Positions 8,187 to 17,461 of a stretch of 50,995 nt of DNA are shown in pieces. Source of the DNA: Xenophilus aerolatus (GTDB taxonomy: Bacteria > Pseudomonadota > Gammaproteobacteria > Burkholderiales > Burkholderiaceae_C); the NCBI GenBank assembly GCA_030418545.1, contig QAIB01000016.1:1-50995 (forward strand), in the 5' to 3' direction. The position numbers and the translations under genes were made by a program. Under the pieces are notes generated by a model. That model did not search any database and was not told the origin of the DNA. It was given only the letters and a program-made list of their open reading frames with translations. Numbering within the stretch: the stretch's first letter is position 1; every line of letters begins with the position of its first letter.

Positions 8187-8452
8187 GGGGCCTGCCATGG
8201 CCATGCAAGGGGTCGCGAAGCTCAGCCCAGCCCGCCCATCAAGGCGCGCGACGCCGTGCGTGCGTCGGCACGCACCAGGAGCGCAACGCCGAGGGGCGGG
8301 CTGGGCTGAGCTTCCCTGCGGGTTGCCCCGCCAAGGGGCCGTCTGCGGCGTTGCACGCGCTTGCAAGGCGCCAGCCTTGCTGCGCACGCGCGCCTTGCAT
8401 CCAGCCCCTTGGCGGGGCAACGCGATCCCCTTGCATGGCCATGGCAGGCCCC
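8187..8452. repeat. Nested foldback (MITE-like) element with terminal inverted repeats
   Basis: A 266-bp block fills the gap between the M20 gene and sdaA. Its ends (8187-8217 and 8421-8452) are inverted repeats of about 31 bp with a single-base indel. Inside are two further long stems. A perfect 20-bp pair (8218-8237 with 8294-8313) has a small stem in its loop (8256-8263 with 8268-8275). A perfect 17-bp pair (8323-8339 with 8404-8420) also has an inner 7-bp stem (8363-8369 with 8374-8380). No coding capacity is convincing. It ends 4 nt before the sdaA start codon, so it replaces the normal upstream region of that gene. Confidence 0.85.
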
Positions 8453-8456
8453 TGTG

Positions 8457-9839
<1,383 letters not shown>

Positions 9840-9855
9840 ACATTCGAAGGAAATC

Positions 9856-9906
9856 GGCCCGCAGCGCCCGAGGACCGGGCGGGCAACGCTATCGAAACAA
9901 TAGCAA
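9856..9906 (+). repeat. Two-hairpin palindromic element, copy B
   Basis: It starts with GGCCCGCAGCG. Hairpin 1 is CGCCCG/CGGGCG (9865-9870 with 9876-9881). Hairpin 2 is GCTAT/ATAGC (9888-9892 with 9900-9904) followed by AA. It lies 16 nt behind the sdaA stop and before the convergent GlsB-like gene. Confidence 0.85.
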
Positions 9907-9941
9907 GCCGAAAAGCCGGGCGCGCCGTCCCGGCCCCGCGC

Positions 9942-10190
9942 TCAGGTCTTGCTCTTGATGAAGCCCCAGATGAACAGCAGGACGATCGCGCCGACCACCG
10001 AGGCGATGAAGCCGGCCGCCTGGCCCGCCGCGTACCAGCCCATGGCCTGGCCGAGGTAGGTGGCGACCAGCGAGCCGACGATGCCGATGACCGTGGTGAC
10101 GATGAAGCCGGCCGAGTCGTTGCCCGGCTTGATGGCACGCGCGATGAGGCCGACGACGAAACCGATCAGGATGGTCCAGATGATGCTCAT
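9942..10190 (-). CDS. GlsB/YeaQ/YmgE-family small membrane protein
   Basis: The 82-residue protein has three hydrophobic segments, beginning MSIIWTILIGFVVGLIARAI, with Gly-rich middle helices (GIVGSLVATYLG) and a C-terminal AIVLLFIWGFIKSKT. This is the transglycosylase-associated/GlsB pattern at the usual length. Members are small inner-membrane stress-response proteins of uncertain activity. The ATG at 10190 has a good AGGGA Shine-Dalgarno 6-7 nt upstream. It follows the hybrid kinase gene by about 64 nt on the same strand, so read-through from the KaiC-kinase pair is possible. Confidence 0.88.
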   Translation of the reverse strand: MSIIWTILIGFVVGLIARAIKPGNDSAGFIVTTVIGIVGSLVATYLGQAMGWYAAGQAAGFIASVVGAIVLLFIWGFIKSKT

Positions 10191-10254
10191 GAGATTCCCT
10201 TGAAGTGGCAGCGGTGGTTGAAATACGTTGTTGTCGGGCGAGAGGCTGCCGGTT

Positions 10255-11928
10255 TCATGATACCGGCGCGCCACTCACCAAGGCCTGGCGCACGGTGGTC
10301 GCCAGGGTGGATATGTCGAAGGGCTTGATGAGGATGCGTTGCGTGCCCAGCACGCGCCCCACTTCGGCCATGTCGGCGTAGCCGGTGGCCAGCACCACGG
10401 GGATGCGACCGACGGCCTCGCGGGCGCGGCCGATGAACTCGGCGCCGTTCATGCCGGGCATGGCGTAGTCCACCAGCATCAGGTCTGGGGTGGCACGGGC
10501 CAGCGCCGCGAGCCCGGAATCGCCGTCGGCCGCCTCGGTGACGGCATAGCCCAGCAGCCCCAGGCTCTCGACGATGGCACGACGCACCTCGGCGTCGTCC
10601 TCCACCACCAGCACGCGGTGGTGGCCCTGCTCGGCGGCTGCCGCCTCGGCGGTGGCGGGCATCGTTTCGGCCACGGCGCGCTCGGCCGAGGCCGGGAACA
10701 GCATCTCGACGCAGGTCCCCTCGCCTTCCTGGCTGCGCACGAAGGCCAACCCGCCGGACTGCTTGGCGAAGCCGTACACCTGGCTCAGGCCCAGGCCCGT
10801 GCCGCTGCCCACCGGCTTGGTGGTGAAGAAGGGGTCGAAGACTTTCGCCAGCACGTGGGGCGCGATGCCGGTGCCGGTGTCGTTGACCGACACGCTGACG
10901 TACTCGCCCGGCGGCAGTTCGCTGCCCGGGTCGCGGCGCAGCGCGGTCTCGATGCGCAGCGTGCCGCCCGAGGGCATGGCGTCGCGCGCATTCACGGCCA
11001 TGTTGAGCACCGCCATCTCGAGCTGGTTGGCGTCGAGCACCGCCCAGCAGGGCGTGTCGGCCAGCACCAGCAGCACCTGGACCTGTGGCCCGACGGACAC
11101 GCTGACCAGGTCGCGCACGCCCTCGATCAGGGCGTTGACGTCGGTCAGCCGGGGCAGCAGCGACTGGTTGCGCGCGAAGCTCAGCAGCTGCCCCGTCAGG
11201 CGCGAACCCTTGCCCACCGCACCCTTGGCGCGGCCCACGATCTCGCCCACCTTCGCCTCCTTCGACACGCGCCCGAGCAGGTCGAGATTCATGTTGACCA
11301 CGTGCAGCAGGTTGTTGAAGTCGTGCGCGATGCCGCCCGTCAGGCGGCCGATGGCCTCCATCTTCTGCACCTGCAGCAGGGCCGCCTGCGCCCGCTCCCG
11401 TTCGGCGATTTCGGCCATCAGCCGGTCGTTGGCGCTGGCCAGCTCGTGGGTGCGCGCGGTGATGCGCTCCTCGAGCTGGGCGTTGAGCCGTTCGACCTCG
11501 GCGCGCGCGTCCTCCAGCTGCTGCAGGTGCATGCGCGTCGCGTACTGGCGCCGGCGCTGGCGCACGGCGGCGTCGGTGGCCCGGGCCAGGGTCTGCGTGT
11601 GCACCGGCCGCTCCAGCACCACGACGTTGCCCAGCGTCTGCATCATCGCCAGCGCGCGCATCGAGCGCGCCTCGCGCGTGGCCAGCACGATGAAGGGGAA
11701 GTCGGACCAGCTCGGCTGCGCCGTGAGCCAGGCGTGCAGCGGCTCTTCCGGCAGGCCCAACAGGGCTTCTTCGGTCAGCAGCGCGGCGGCCGCGCCTTCG
11801 CTCATGCGTGCCAGCAGCTCGTCGTGCGAGCCGCACACCACGGCCGTGAGCCCCATCTGCTCGACCACGCGCTGCACCACCAGGGCGTCGCGCCCGCGGG
11901 GGGCGTGAACCAGGACGCGCCGCTCCAT
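10255..11928 (-). CDS. Hybrid histidine kinase/response regulator downstream of KaiC-like gene
   Basis: The 557-residue soluble protein has three parts. Residues about 5-115 look like a receiver-type fold, but the acceptor position reads LLTEEAL with no Asp, suggesting a pseudo-receiver. A coiled coil (about 133-190) leads to the kinase core: H-box GGIAHDFNNLL with His202, an N-box at NMAVNARDAM, and G-boxes at DTGTGIAP and GSGTGLGLSQVYG. A C-terminal receiver (about 437-552) has the VVEDD acidic pair and phospho-acceptor Asp487 in LMLVDYAMPG. No membrane segment is present, so sensing is intracellular. It starts 3 nt after the stop of the KaiC-like ATPase, which strongly implies one operon and a functional link. 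Confidence 0.9.
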   Translation of the reverse strand: MERRVLVHAPRGRDALVVQRVVEQMGLTAVVCGSHDELLARMSEGAAAALLTEEALLGLPEEPLHAWLTAQPSWSDFPFIVLATREARSMRALAMMQTLGNVVVLERPVHTQTLARATDAAVRQRRRQYATRMHLQQLEDARAEVERLNAQLEERITARTHELASANDRLMAEIAERERAQAALLQVQKMEAIGRLTGGIAHDFNNLLHVVNMNLDLLGRVSKEAKVGEIVGRAKGAVGKGSRLTGQLLSFARNQSLLPRLTDVNALIEGVRDLVSVSVGPQVQVLLVLADTPCWAVLDANQLEMAVLNMAVNARDAMPSGGTLRIETALRRDPGSELPPGEYVSVSVNDTGTGIAPHVLAKVFDPFFTTKPVGSGTGLGLSQVYGFAKQSGGLAFVRSQEGEGTCVEMLFPASAERAVAETMPATAEAAAAEQGHHRVLVVEDDAEVRRAIVESLGLLGYAVTEAADGDSGLAALARATPDLMLVDYAMPGMNGAEFIGRAREAVGRIPVVLATGYADMAEVGRVLGTQRILIKPFDISTLATTVRQALVSGAPVS

Positions 11929-11931
11929 GCC

Positions 11932-13464
11932 TCAGGCTTTCGCACCGCCGTCGCGGCGTGAGTCGGCCTCGCCCATGAGTTCGACCTCTCCGTCATACGA
12001 CGGCACGCCGCTGAGCACGCCGCGGAAGTCGGTGAGGGCAGCGCCGACCTCGACGCCGTTCTCCTGCGTCAACCTGAACTCGCGGATGGTCTGCTCGTGA
12101 CGGCTGGTGCGGCTCTTGACCACCGACACGGCCTTGAGCAGATTTCCCCGCGCCTCGAAGAAGCGGAACAGTACGATGGCGTCGGACAGGTAGCTCAGGT
12201 CCAGGTCGCTGCGTCCCTCGCCGATCAGTCCGTGCTGGCCCATGACGAGGATGGTGACGATGCCCTTCTGGTTGAGGTAGCTCAGCAGCTCGTGCATCTG
12301 CAGCAGGAGGAACTTCGCGCCCGGCATTGCCTGCATGTAGGCGTTGAGGCTGTCGATGACCACCATGCCGGCGCCGCCGTCCTCCACGGCATCGCGCACC
12401 ATGTTCGAGAACTGGCCCGGCGACATCTCGCCCGGGTCCAGGGGCAGCAGCTTGAGCTGGCCTGCAGAGACATAGCGTTCCAGCGGCAGGTTGAGCGCGC
12501 GGCAGCGGTGCAGCAGCGTGCCCAGCCCCTCGTCGAAGATGTAGTAGACGACGTATTCGCCCCGCTGCAGCGCCGCCGTGACGGCCGACGCCGCGGTGGT
12601 GGTCTTGCCCACGCCCGACGGGCCGATGAAGAGGGTGTTGCTGCCGCGCGAGAGACCGCCGCCCAGCAGGGTGTCCAGCGCCGCCGTGCCGGTCGAGACG
12701 AAGGAGGATTCGACGTCGCTGCGGTGCTCGGCGGCGATGAGGCGCGGGAACACGCTCAGGCCGCCGGTGTCCAGGCTCAGGTCGTGCTCGCCGCCGCGGT
12801 AGCGCACGCCTCGCATCTTCACGACCCGCAGATGGCGGCGCACCGGGCCGTAGTCGGCCATGGATTGGTCCAGCGCCACCACCCCGTGCGCGATGCTGTG
12901 CAACTGCAGGTCGCCCTCGCCCTTGCTGCCACTCATGTCGTCGAGCATCAGCACCGTGGCGCCCTGGGTGGCAAAGAAGTGCTTCAGGGCCAGGATCTGG
13001 CGCCGGTAGCGCAGCGGGTCCTGCGCCAAGAGGCGCATCTCGGAAAGGCTGTCGAACACCACCCGGTCGGGCTTCTGGCGGCGCACGGTGTCCATGACGG
13101 CGCGCGTGGTTTCGCCAAGCTCGACCTCGGAGGGGTAGAGGATCGACTGCTCGGCGTCGGGCGACAGGCCCTCCTCGCTGACCAGTTCGAAGATCTCCAG
13201 CCCGTCGAGCGCCCATCCGTGCGAGTCGGCCACCAACGCCAGTTCTGTGCGGGTCTCCGACAGCGTGATGTACAGGCCGGATTCGCCGCGGTTCCGACCC
13301 TCGAGCAGGAACTGCAGCCCCAGCGTCGTCTTGCCGGCCCCGGGCGATCCCTCCACCAGGTACAGGTGACCGCGCGGCAAACCGCCGCCCAACACGTTGT
13401 CCAGCCCGGCGATTCCGGTGGTCGCACGCGGCTGGGGGCGAGCCGGCGCGGAAGAGAGGGGCAT
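11932..13464 (-). CDS. KaiC-like tandem RecA-fold ATPase
   Basis: The 510-residue protein has two KaiC/RadA-type domains. Domain 1 has Walker A GSPGAGKTT (39-47) and Walker B VVFDSL (135-140). Domain 2 has Walker A GPSGVGKTT (281-289) and Walker B MVVIDSL (367-373). The C-terminal VVKSRTSRHEQTIREF stretch (448-463) parallels a conserved KaiC segment. In my by-eye alignment the loop that carries the phosphorylated Thr and Ser-Thr of cyanobacterial KaiC reads SGVPSYDGE (485-493). Ser431 would then be Gly and Thr432 would be Glu. The ATG at 13464 is preferred because AGGAGA lies 4-5 nt upstream; an ATG at 13497 is an alternative. No kaiA or kaiB lies in the window. The partner is the hybrid kinase downstream. 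Confidence 0.9.
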   Translation of the reverse strand: MPLSSAPARPQPRATTGIAGLDNVLGGGLPRGHLYLVEGSPGAGKTTLGLQFLLEGRNRGESGLYITLSETRTELALVADSHGWALDGLEIFELVSEEGLSPDAEQSILYPSEVELGETTRAVMDTVRRQKPDRVVFDSLSEMRLLAQDPLRYRRQILALKHFFATQGATVLMLDDMSGSKGEGDLQLHSIAHGVVALDQSMADYGPVRRHLRVVKMRGVRYRGGEHDLSLDTGGLSVFPRLIAAEHRSDVESSFVSTGTAALDTLLGGGLSRGSNTLFIGPSGVGKTTTAASAVTAALQRGEYVVYYIFDEGLGTLLHRCRALNLPLERYVSAGQLKLLPLDPGEMSPGQFSNMVRDAVEDGGAGMVVIDSLNAYMQAMPGAKFLLLQMHELLSYLNQKGIVTILVMGQHGLIGEGRSDLDLSYLSDAIVLFRFFEARGNLLKAVSVVKSRTSRHEQTIREFRLTQENGVEVGAALTDFRGVLSGVPSYDGEVELMGEADSRRDGGAKA

Positions 13465-13575
13465 GGCTTCTCCTGGCATCTCCTGAGTTGATGACATTTT
13501 GGAGGCCGCGCGCAGCACGGCGTGTCGCCGAACGTCCTACAAACGCGTGGGCGGCGAGCGGCTAATGTCCGGTCC

Positions 13576-14199
13576 ATGCTCGAAAAACTACCCGAAGTGG
13601 TGGGCCATGTCCTGTCCGGCGTGCGCGCCGGGCTGGACGAGATCGCCTTCAACACGCTGGGCCTGCGCGCCGGCCACGGCACGTTGCAGCTGGCCAGCCT
13701 GGCCTTCGCCGACCACGCACCGATTCCGGCGCGCTACACCGCCGATGGCGAGGGGCTGTCGCCGCCGCTGTCGTGGACGGGCGTGCCGGCGCAGGCGCGC
13801 TCGCTGGTTCTGATCGTGGAAGACGCCGACTCGCCGACGCCCAGCCCCCTCGTGCACGCGATCGCCGTCGACCTGCCGCCCGGCGACGGCGCCCTGGCCG
13901 AGGGCGCGCTGGCGGAAGATGACGACGGCGGTCCCGATGCGATGCACGTGGGCCGCAATTCCTACCTGCAGACCGCCTGGCTGCCGCCGGACCCGCCGCC
14001 CGGCCACGGCGTGCACCGCTATGCCTTCCAGCTCTATGCCCTGGCCGAGGGGCCACCGTTCTCCGACACCCCCGGCCGCGACGAGGTGCTCGACGCGGTG
14101 CGCGAACGCGCGCTGGCCAGCGGGCTGCTGATCGGCACCTACGAACGGCCCGACGGAAAAATCCCGCTCGCGGGCGGCGCGCCGGCCGTGGCCGGCTAG
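13576..14199 (+). CDS. YbhB/YbcL family (PEBP, Raf-kinase-inhibitor-like) protein
   Basis: The 207-residue protein shows the phosphatidylethanolamine-binding-protein fold signatures: PARYTADGEGLSPPLSW, LVLIVEDADSPTPSPLVHAIA with the ligand-site Asp/His, a GRNSY loop, and PPGHGVHRYAFQLYAL near the C-terminal part. An N-terminal extension of about 35 residues (EKLPEVVGHVLSGVRAGLDEI) precedes the core. Bacterial members are cytoplasmic or periplasmic with unclear ligands; no signal peptide is seen here. It is divergent from the KaiC-like operon with a 111-bp gap. The ATG at 13576 fits the start of the conserved extension, and an upstream in-frame codon at 13522 is less likely. Confidence 0.88.
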   Translation: MLEKLPEVVGHVLSGVRAGLDEIAFNTLGLRAGHGTLQLASLAFADHAPIPARYTADGEGLSPPLSWTGVPAQARSLVLIVEDADSPTPSPLVHAIAVDLPPGDGALAEGALAEDDDGGPDAMHVGRNSYLQTAWLPPDPPPGHGVHRYAFQLYALAEGPPFSDTPGRDEVLDAVRERALASGLLIGTYERPDGKIPLAGGAPAVAG

Positions 14200-14219
14200 C
14201 GCGTTTTCGAAGAAGAAAT

Positions 14220-14269
14220 GGCTGAAGCGCCCGCCCACCGGGCGCGAGCAGCTATCAAAAACATAGCAA
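14220..14269 (+). repeat. Two-hairpin palindromic element, copy C
   Basis: Core GGCTGAAGCG is followed by hairpin 1, GCGCCCG/CGGGCGC (14227-14233 with 14239-14245). Hairpin 2 is GCTAT/ATAGC (14251-14255 with 14263-14267), then AA. It lies between the convergent PEBP and creatininase-family genes. Confidence 0.85.
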
Positions 14270-14280
14270 GGACACCGGCC

Positions 14281-15114
14281 TCAGCGCGGCGGGTCGTCCG
14301 CCAGCGTCGACAACGGCAGCCGCGACACCTCTGCCAGCAGCGCCGCAAAAGCGCGCGCCGCGGCATCGAGCCACACCTGGCCCTGCGCCGCCGTCGCCGC
14401 GGCGGCATTGCCGGCGGCACCGGCCGGGTGGTAGTCCTGCATCGCCCAGCCCAGCTTGGCGCTGCGGCCGTTGCCGAGGATCGGGTACTCGCGCGCCCGC
14501 TGCTCCGAGCTGGGCCGGAAGTCCTGCGCCGCCTCCGAACGCACCAACTCGGGTGCCAGGGCCAGCATCAGCGCGGTCTCGGACTCGCCCGCATGCACGT
14601 CGAAGCGCTCCGTGGCGAGCGGCTGGCCCTGGGCATCGGCCAGCGGCAGGTGGAACCAGCTCACGCTGTAGACCAGCAGATCGTGCGACTCGCGCAGCTC
14701 GCGCGCGACGATGTCCATCGCCCCGACATGGCCGCCATGCGCGTTGAACAGCAGCAGCTTGCGCAGCCCGGCACGGGCCACGCCGGCACCGATCTCCTTC
14801 CACAGGCGCATCACCGTTTCGGACGAGAGCGTGAGCGTGCCGGCAAATCGCGCGTGCTCCGGGCTCAGGCCCACCGGCTGGGTCGGCAGGAAGAGCACCG
14901 GCAGTTCGGCCGGCAGCAGCGGCAGCGTGGCGCGCACGATGCCGTCGGCCAGCAGCGTGTCCACGCCCAGCGGAAGGTGCGGTCCGTGCTGTTCGGTCGC
15001 GCCCAGCGGCAGCACCGCTACGGTGGCGGCCGGGTCGAGGGCGGCGAAGTCGCGCGTGCCGAGCTCGGCCCAGAAGCGGCGAAGGGGAAGGGCGTGGGGT
15101 GCTGCGGCAGCCAT
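14281..15114 (-). CDS. Creatininase-family amidohydrolase
   Basis: The 277-residue protein matches the creatininase/creatinine amidohydrolase family, a metal-dependent cytoplasmic hydrolase group acting on cyclic or linear amides. The N-terminal motif LPLGATEQHGPHLPLGVD (36-52) provides Glu41, His43 and Asp52. LLLFNAHGGHVGAMD contributes His residues, and HAGESETALML contains the expected metal-binding Glu. Besides creatininase, the family includes enzymes of flavin and mycofactocin pathways, and sequence alone does not decide the substrate here. It is monocistronic between the palindromic element copy C and the sorbosone-dehydrogenase-like gene. Confidence 0.88.
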   Translation of the reverse strand: MAAAAPHALPLRRFWAELGTRDFAALDPAATVAVLPLGATEQHGPHLPLGVDTLLADGIVRATLPLLPAELPVLFLPTQPVGLSPEHARFAGTLTLSSETVMRLWKEIGAGVARAGLRKLLLFNAHGGHVGAMDIVARELRESHDLLVYSVSWFHLPLADAQGQPLATERFDVHAGESETALMLALAPELVRSEAAQDFRPSSEQRAREYPILGNGRSAKLGWAMQDYHPAGAAGNAAAATAAQGQVWLDAAARAFAALLAEVSRLPLSTLADDPPR

Positions 15115-15191
15115 GGCGGCATCTTAGGCCGCGGCCGCTCGGCCCAGCCCCCTGGCGGGCGGTTTCGCGCGTGCGGACCTTCGCTACGTGG

Positions 15192-16538
15192 TCATCGCGC
15201 CCGCGCCACGCGCCACACGGTGTTGCCCACATCGTCGGCCACCAGCAGCGCGCCGGCCTTGTCCAGCGCCACGCCCACCGGCCGCCCCTGCGCCTGCCCG
15301 TCGGCATTCAGGAAGCCGGTGAGGAAATCCACCGGCGCGCCGCTCGGCCGCCCGCCGATGAAGGGCACAAACACCACCTTGTAGCCCGAGGCCGGCTTGC
15401 GGTTCCAGGAGCCGTGCTCGCCGATGAAGGCGCCGTTGGCGAATTCCGGCGGCATGCCCCGCGCGTTCGAGAACGCCAGGCCCAGCGGCGCGACGTGCGT
15501 CCCCAGGGCGTAGTCGGGCGCGATCGCCTTGGCCACCAGGTCGGGCCGCTGCGGCTGCACGCGCACGTCGACCACCCCGCCCCAGTAGCTCCAGGGCCAG
15601 CCGTAGAAGGCGCCGTCCTTGACCGAGGTGAGGTAGTCGGGCACCAGGTCGCTGCCGATCTCGTCGCGCTCGTTCACCACCGTCCACAGCGCCTGCGTGT
15701 CGGGTTCCCAGCCCAGCCCGTTGGGGTTGCGCAGGCCGGTGGCGAAGAGGCGCTTGGCGCCGGTCTTCGGGTCGACCTCCCAGATGGCCGCACGCCCTTC
15801 CTCGGCCGGCAGGCCGTTCTCGCCCACGTTGCTGTTGGATCCGACGGTGACGTACAGCTTGCTGCCGTCGCCGCTGGCGATCACGTTCTTGGTCCAGTGG
15901 TGGTTGATGCCGGCCGGCAGGTCGGTCACCTTCGCCGGCGCGCCGCCCGCCTGCGTCTGGCCCTCGGCGTAGGGCAGCTTGACCAGCGCATCGGCATTGG
16001 CGACGAAGAGTTCGTTGCCCACCAGCGCCATGCCGTAGGGCGAGGTGAGGCCGCTGGCGAACACGGTGCGCACGTCGGCCACGCCGTCACCGTTGGTGTC
16101 GCGCAGCAGGGTGATGCGGTCGGCGCTGGGCACGCCGGCGCCGGCGCGCTTCATCACCGCGTTCATGGCCTTGCGGCGAACCCGGTCCCACAGGCCCGGC
16201 GTGGGCTCGGCCTGGGCGGCGGGCTTGTTGCTCTCGGCCACCAGCACGTCGCCGTTGGGCAGGGTGTAGACCCAGCGCGGATGGTCCAGCCCGCGGGCCA
16301 GGGCCGTGACCTTGAAGCCGGGTGGCGCCGTGGGGCCGGCGGTGTCGGTCCAGCCCACCGCCTTGGCGATGTGGACGGTGGGGATCAGCGTCTTGTTGGG
16401 AGGTGGCAGCTGCGGATTGGGGCCGGTGCCGGCCTCGAAGGGCAGCCGCGCGGTCTCGCCGCAGCCGGCGAGCAGCAGGCCCGCGCCGAGCGCGAGGACG
16501 GCGAGCGGGGATCGAGGGAGGGCAGCGGCGAGGGGCAT
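15192..16538 (-). CDS. PQQ-dependent sugar (sorbosone-type) dehydrogenase lipoprotein
   Basis: The 448-residue protein starts with a lipoprotein signal peptide ending in LLLAGC, so it should be anchored in the cell envelope facing the periplasm. The mature part is a six-bladed propeller of the glucose/sorbosone dehydrogenase type. Landmarks are [20 protein letters not shown], an [10 protein letters not shown] calcium-type loop, [33 protein letters not shown] and a final [11 protein letters not shown] strand. Family members oxidise sugars or aldoses with PQQ; no PQQ synthesis genes are in the window. The ATG at 16538 has GGAG 7 nt upstream and gives a compact signal peptide; the ATG further upstream (16577) would lengthen the n-region unnaturally. 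It is divergent from alaX. Confidence 0.88.
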   Translation of the reverse strand: MPLAAALPRSPLAVLALGAGLLLAGCGETARLPFEAGTGPNPQLPPPNKTLIPTVHIAKAVGWTDTAGPTAPPGFKVTALARGLDHPRWVYTLPNGDVLVAESNKPAAQAEPTPGLWDRVRRKAMNAVMKRAGAGVPSADRITLLRDTNGDGVADVRTVFASGLTSPYGMALVGNELFVANADALVKLPYAEGQTQAGGAPAKVTDLPAGINHHWTKNVIASGDGSKLYVTVGSNSNVGENGLPAEEGRAAIWEVDPKTGAKRLFATGLRNPNGLGWEPDTQALWTVVNERDEIGSDLVPDYLTSVKDGAFYGWPWSYWGGVVDVRVQPQRPDLVAKAIAPDYALGTHVAPLGLAFSNARGMPPEFANGAFIGEHGSWNRKPASGYKVVFVPFIGGRPSGAPVDFLTGFLNADGQAQGRPVGVALDKAGALLVADDVGNTVWRVARAR

Positions 16539-16668
16539 CGGGGGTCTCCGGGCGACAGGAATCACGCCGGCGATCATCCTGCGCCGCGGCGGGTTGTCCT
16601 GTCGTCCGCCGGCCCGTCCGGCCGTGCGCGACTACCATGCCGGCTGGCTCCCCTCTTCAGCCCCCCCG

Positions 16669-17415
16669 ATGACGCTCGACCTGTTCCGCACCGATGCCTA
16701 CCTGCGCGATTGCGAAGCGCGCGTGCTGCGCGCCGATGCCGACGGCGTGGTGCTGGACCGCACGGTCTTCTACCCGCTCGGCGGCGGGCAGGCGGGTGAC
16801 GCGGGCGTGCTGCGGCTGGCCGACGGCACCCAACTCGCGATCGCCGACACCCGCAAGGGCAAGGATGCCGAGGGCCGGCCCACCGCCGAGATCGTCCATG
16901 TGCCGGCGCCGGGCCAGGAGGCGCTGCTCGGGCGGTTGGCCGTTGGCGACACCGTCACGGCGCAGATCGACTGGGCGCGCCGCCATCGGCTGATGCGCTT
17001 CCACACCGCCACCCACCTGCTGTGCCACCTGGTCGCGCAACCGGTCAACGGCTGCTCGATCACGCCCGACTACGCGCGGCTCGATTTCCACATGACCGAC
17101 CCGCTGGACAAGGACCTGCTCACCCAGGGCCTGGCGCGGCTGGTCGGCGAGGCGCACGCGCTGATCGTGGGCGCCATCACCGACGCCGAACTCGACGCCA
17201 ACCCGGCCTTGGTCAAGAGCATGAGCGTGCAGCCGCCCCGGGGCAGCGGCACCGTGCGCACCATCCGCATCGGCGAGGGCGAAACGCCCATCGACCTGCA
17301 GCCCTGCGGCGGCACGCACGTGGCCAATACGCAGGAGATCGGCGCCGTGCTGGTGACCAAGATTGAGAAGAAGAGCGCGACCACCCGCAGGGTGGTCCTG
17401 GGGTGGGCATCCTGA
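16669..17415 (+). CDS. AlaX-type alanyl-tRNA editing protein
   Basis: The 248-residue protein is a free-standing editing domain related to AlaRS. It hydrolyses mischarged Ser- or Gly-tRNA(Ala) in trans. Zinc ligands are visible in HTATH (112-116) and in CGGTH near residue 215. The N-terminal FYPLGGGQAGDAGVL segment is the conserved glycine-rich strand-loop. The ATG at 16669 fits the family start. It is divergent from the sorbosone-dehydrogenase-like gene and is followed 46 nt later by the DsbD-like gene on the same strand. Confidence 0.92.
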   Translation: MTLDLFRTDAYLRDCEARVLRADADGVVLDRTVFYPLGGGQAGDAGVLRLADGTQLAIADTRKGKDAEGRPTAEIVHVPAPGQEALLGRLAVGDTVTAQIDWARRHRLMRFHTATHLLCHLVAQPVNGCSITPDYARLDFHMTDPLDKDLLTQGLARLVGEAHALIVGAITDAELDANPALVKSMSVQPPRGSGTVRTIRIGEGETPIDLQPCGGTHVANTQEIGAVLVTKIEKKSATTRRVVLGWAS

Positions 17416-17461
17416 GCCCCCAACCGGAACTTTGCGCCCTGCCCCTGCTCCGACCCGCCGC

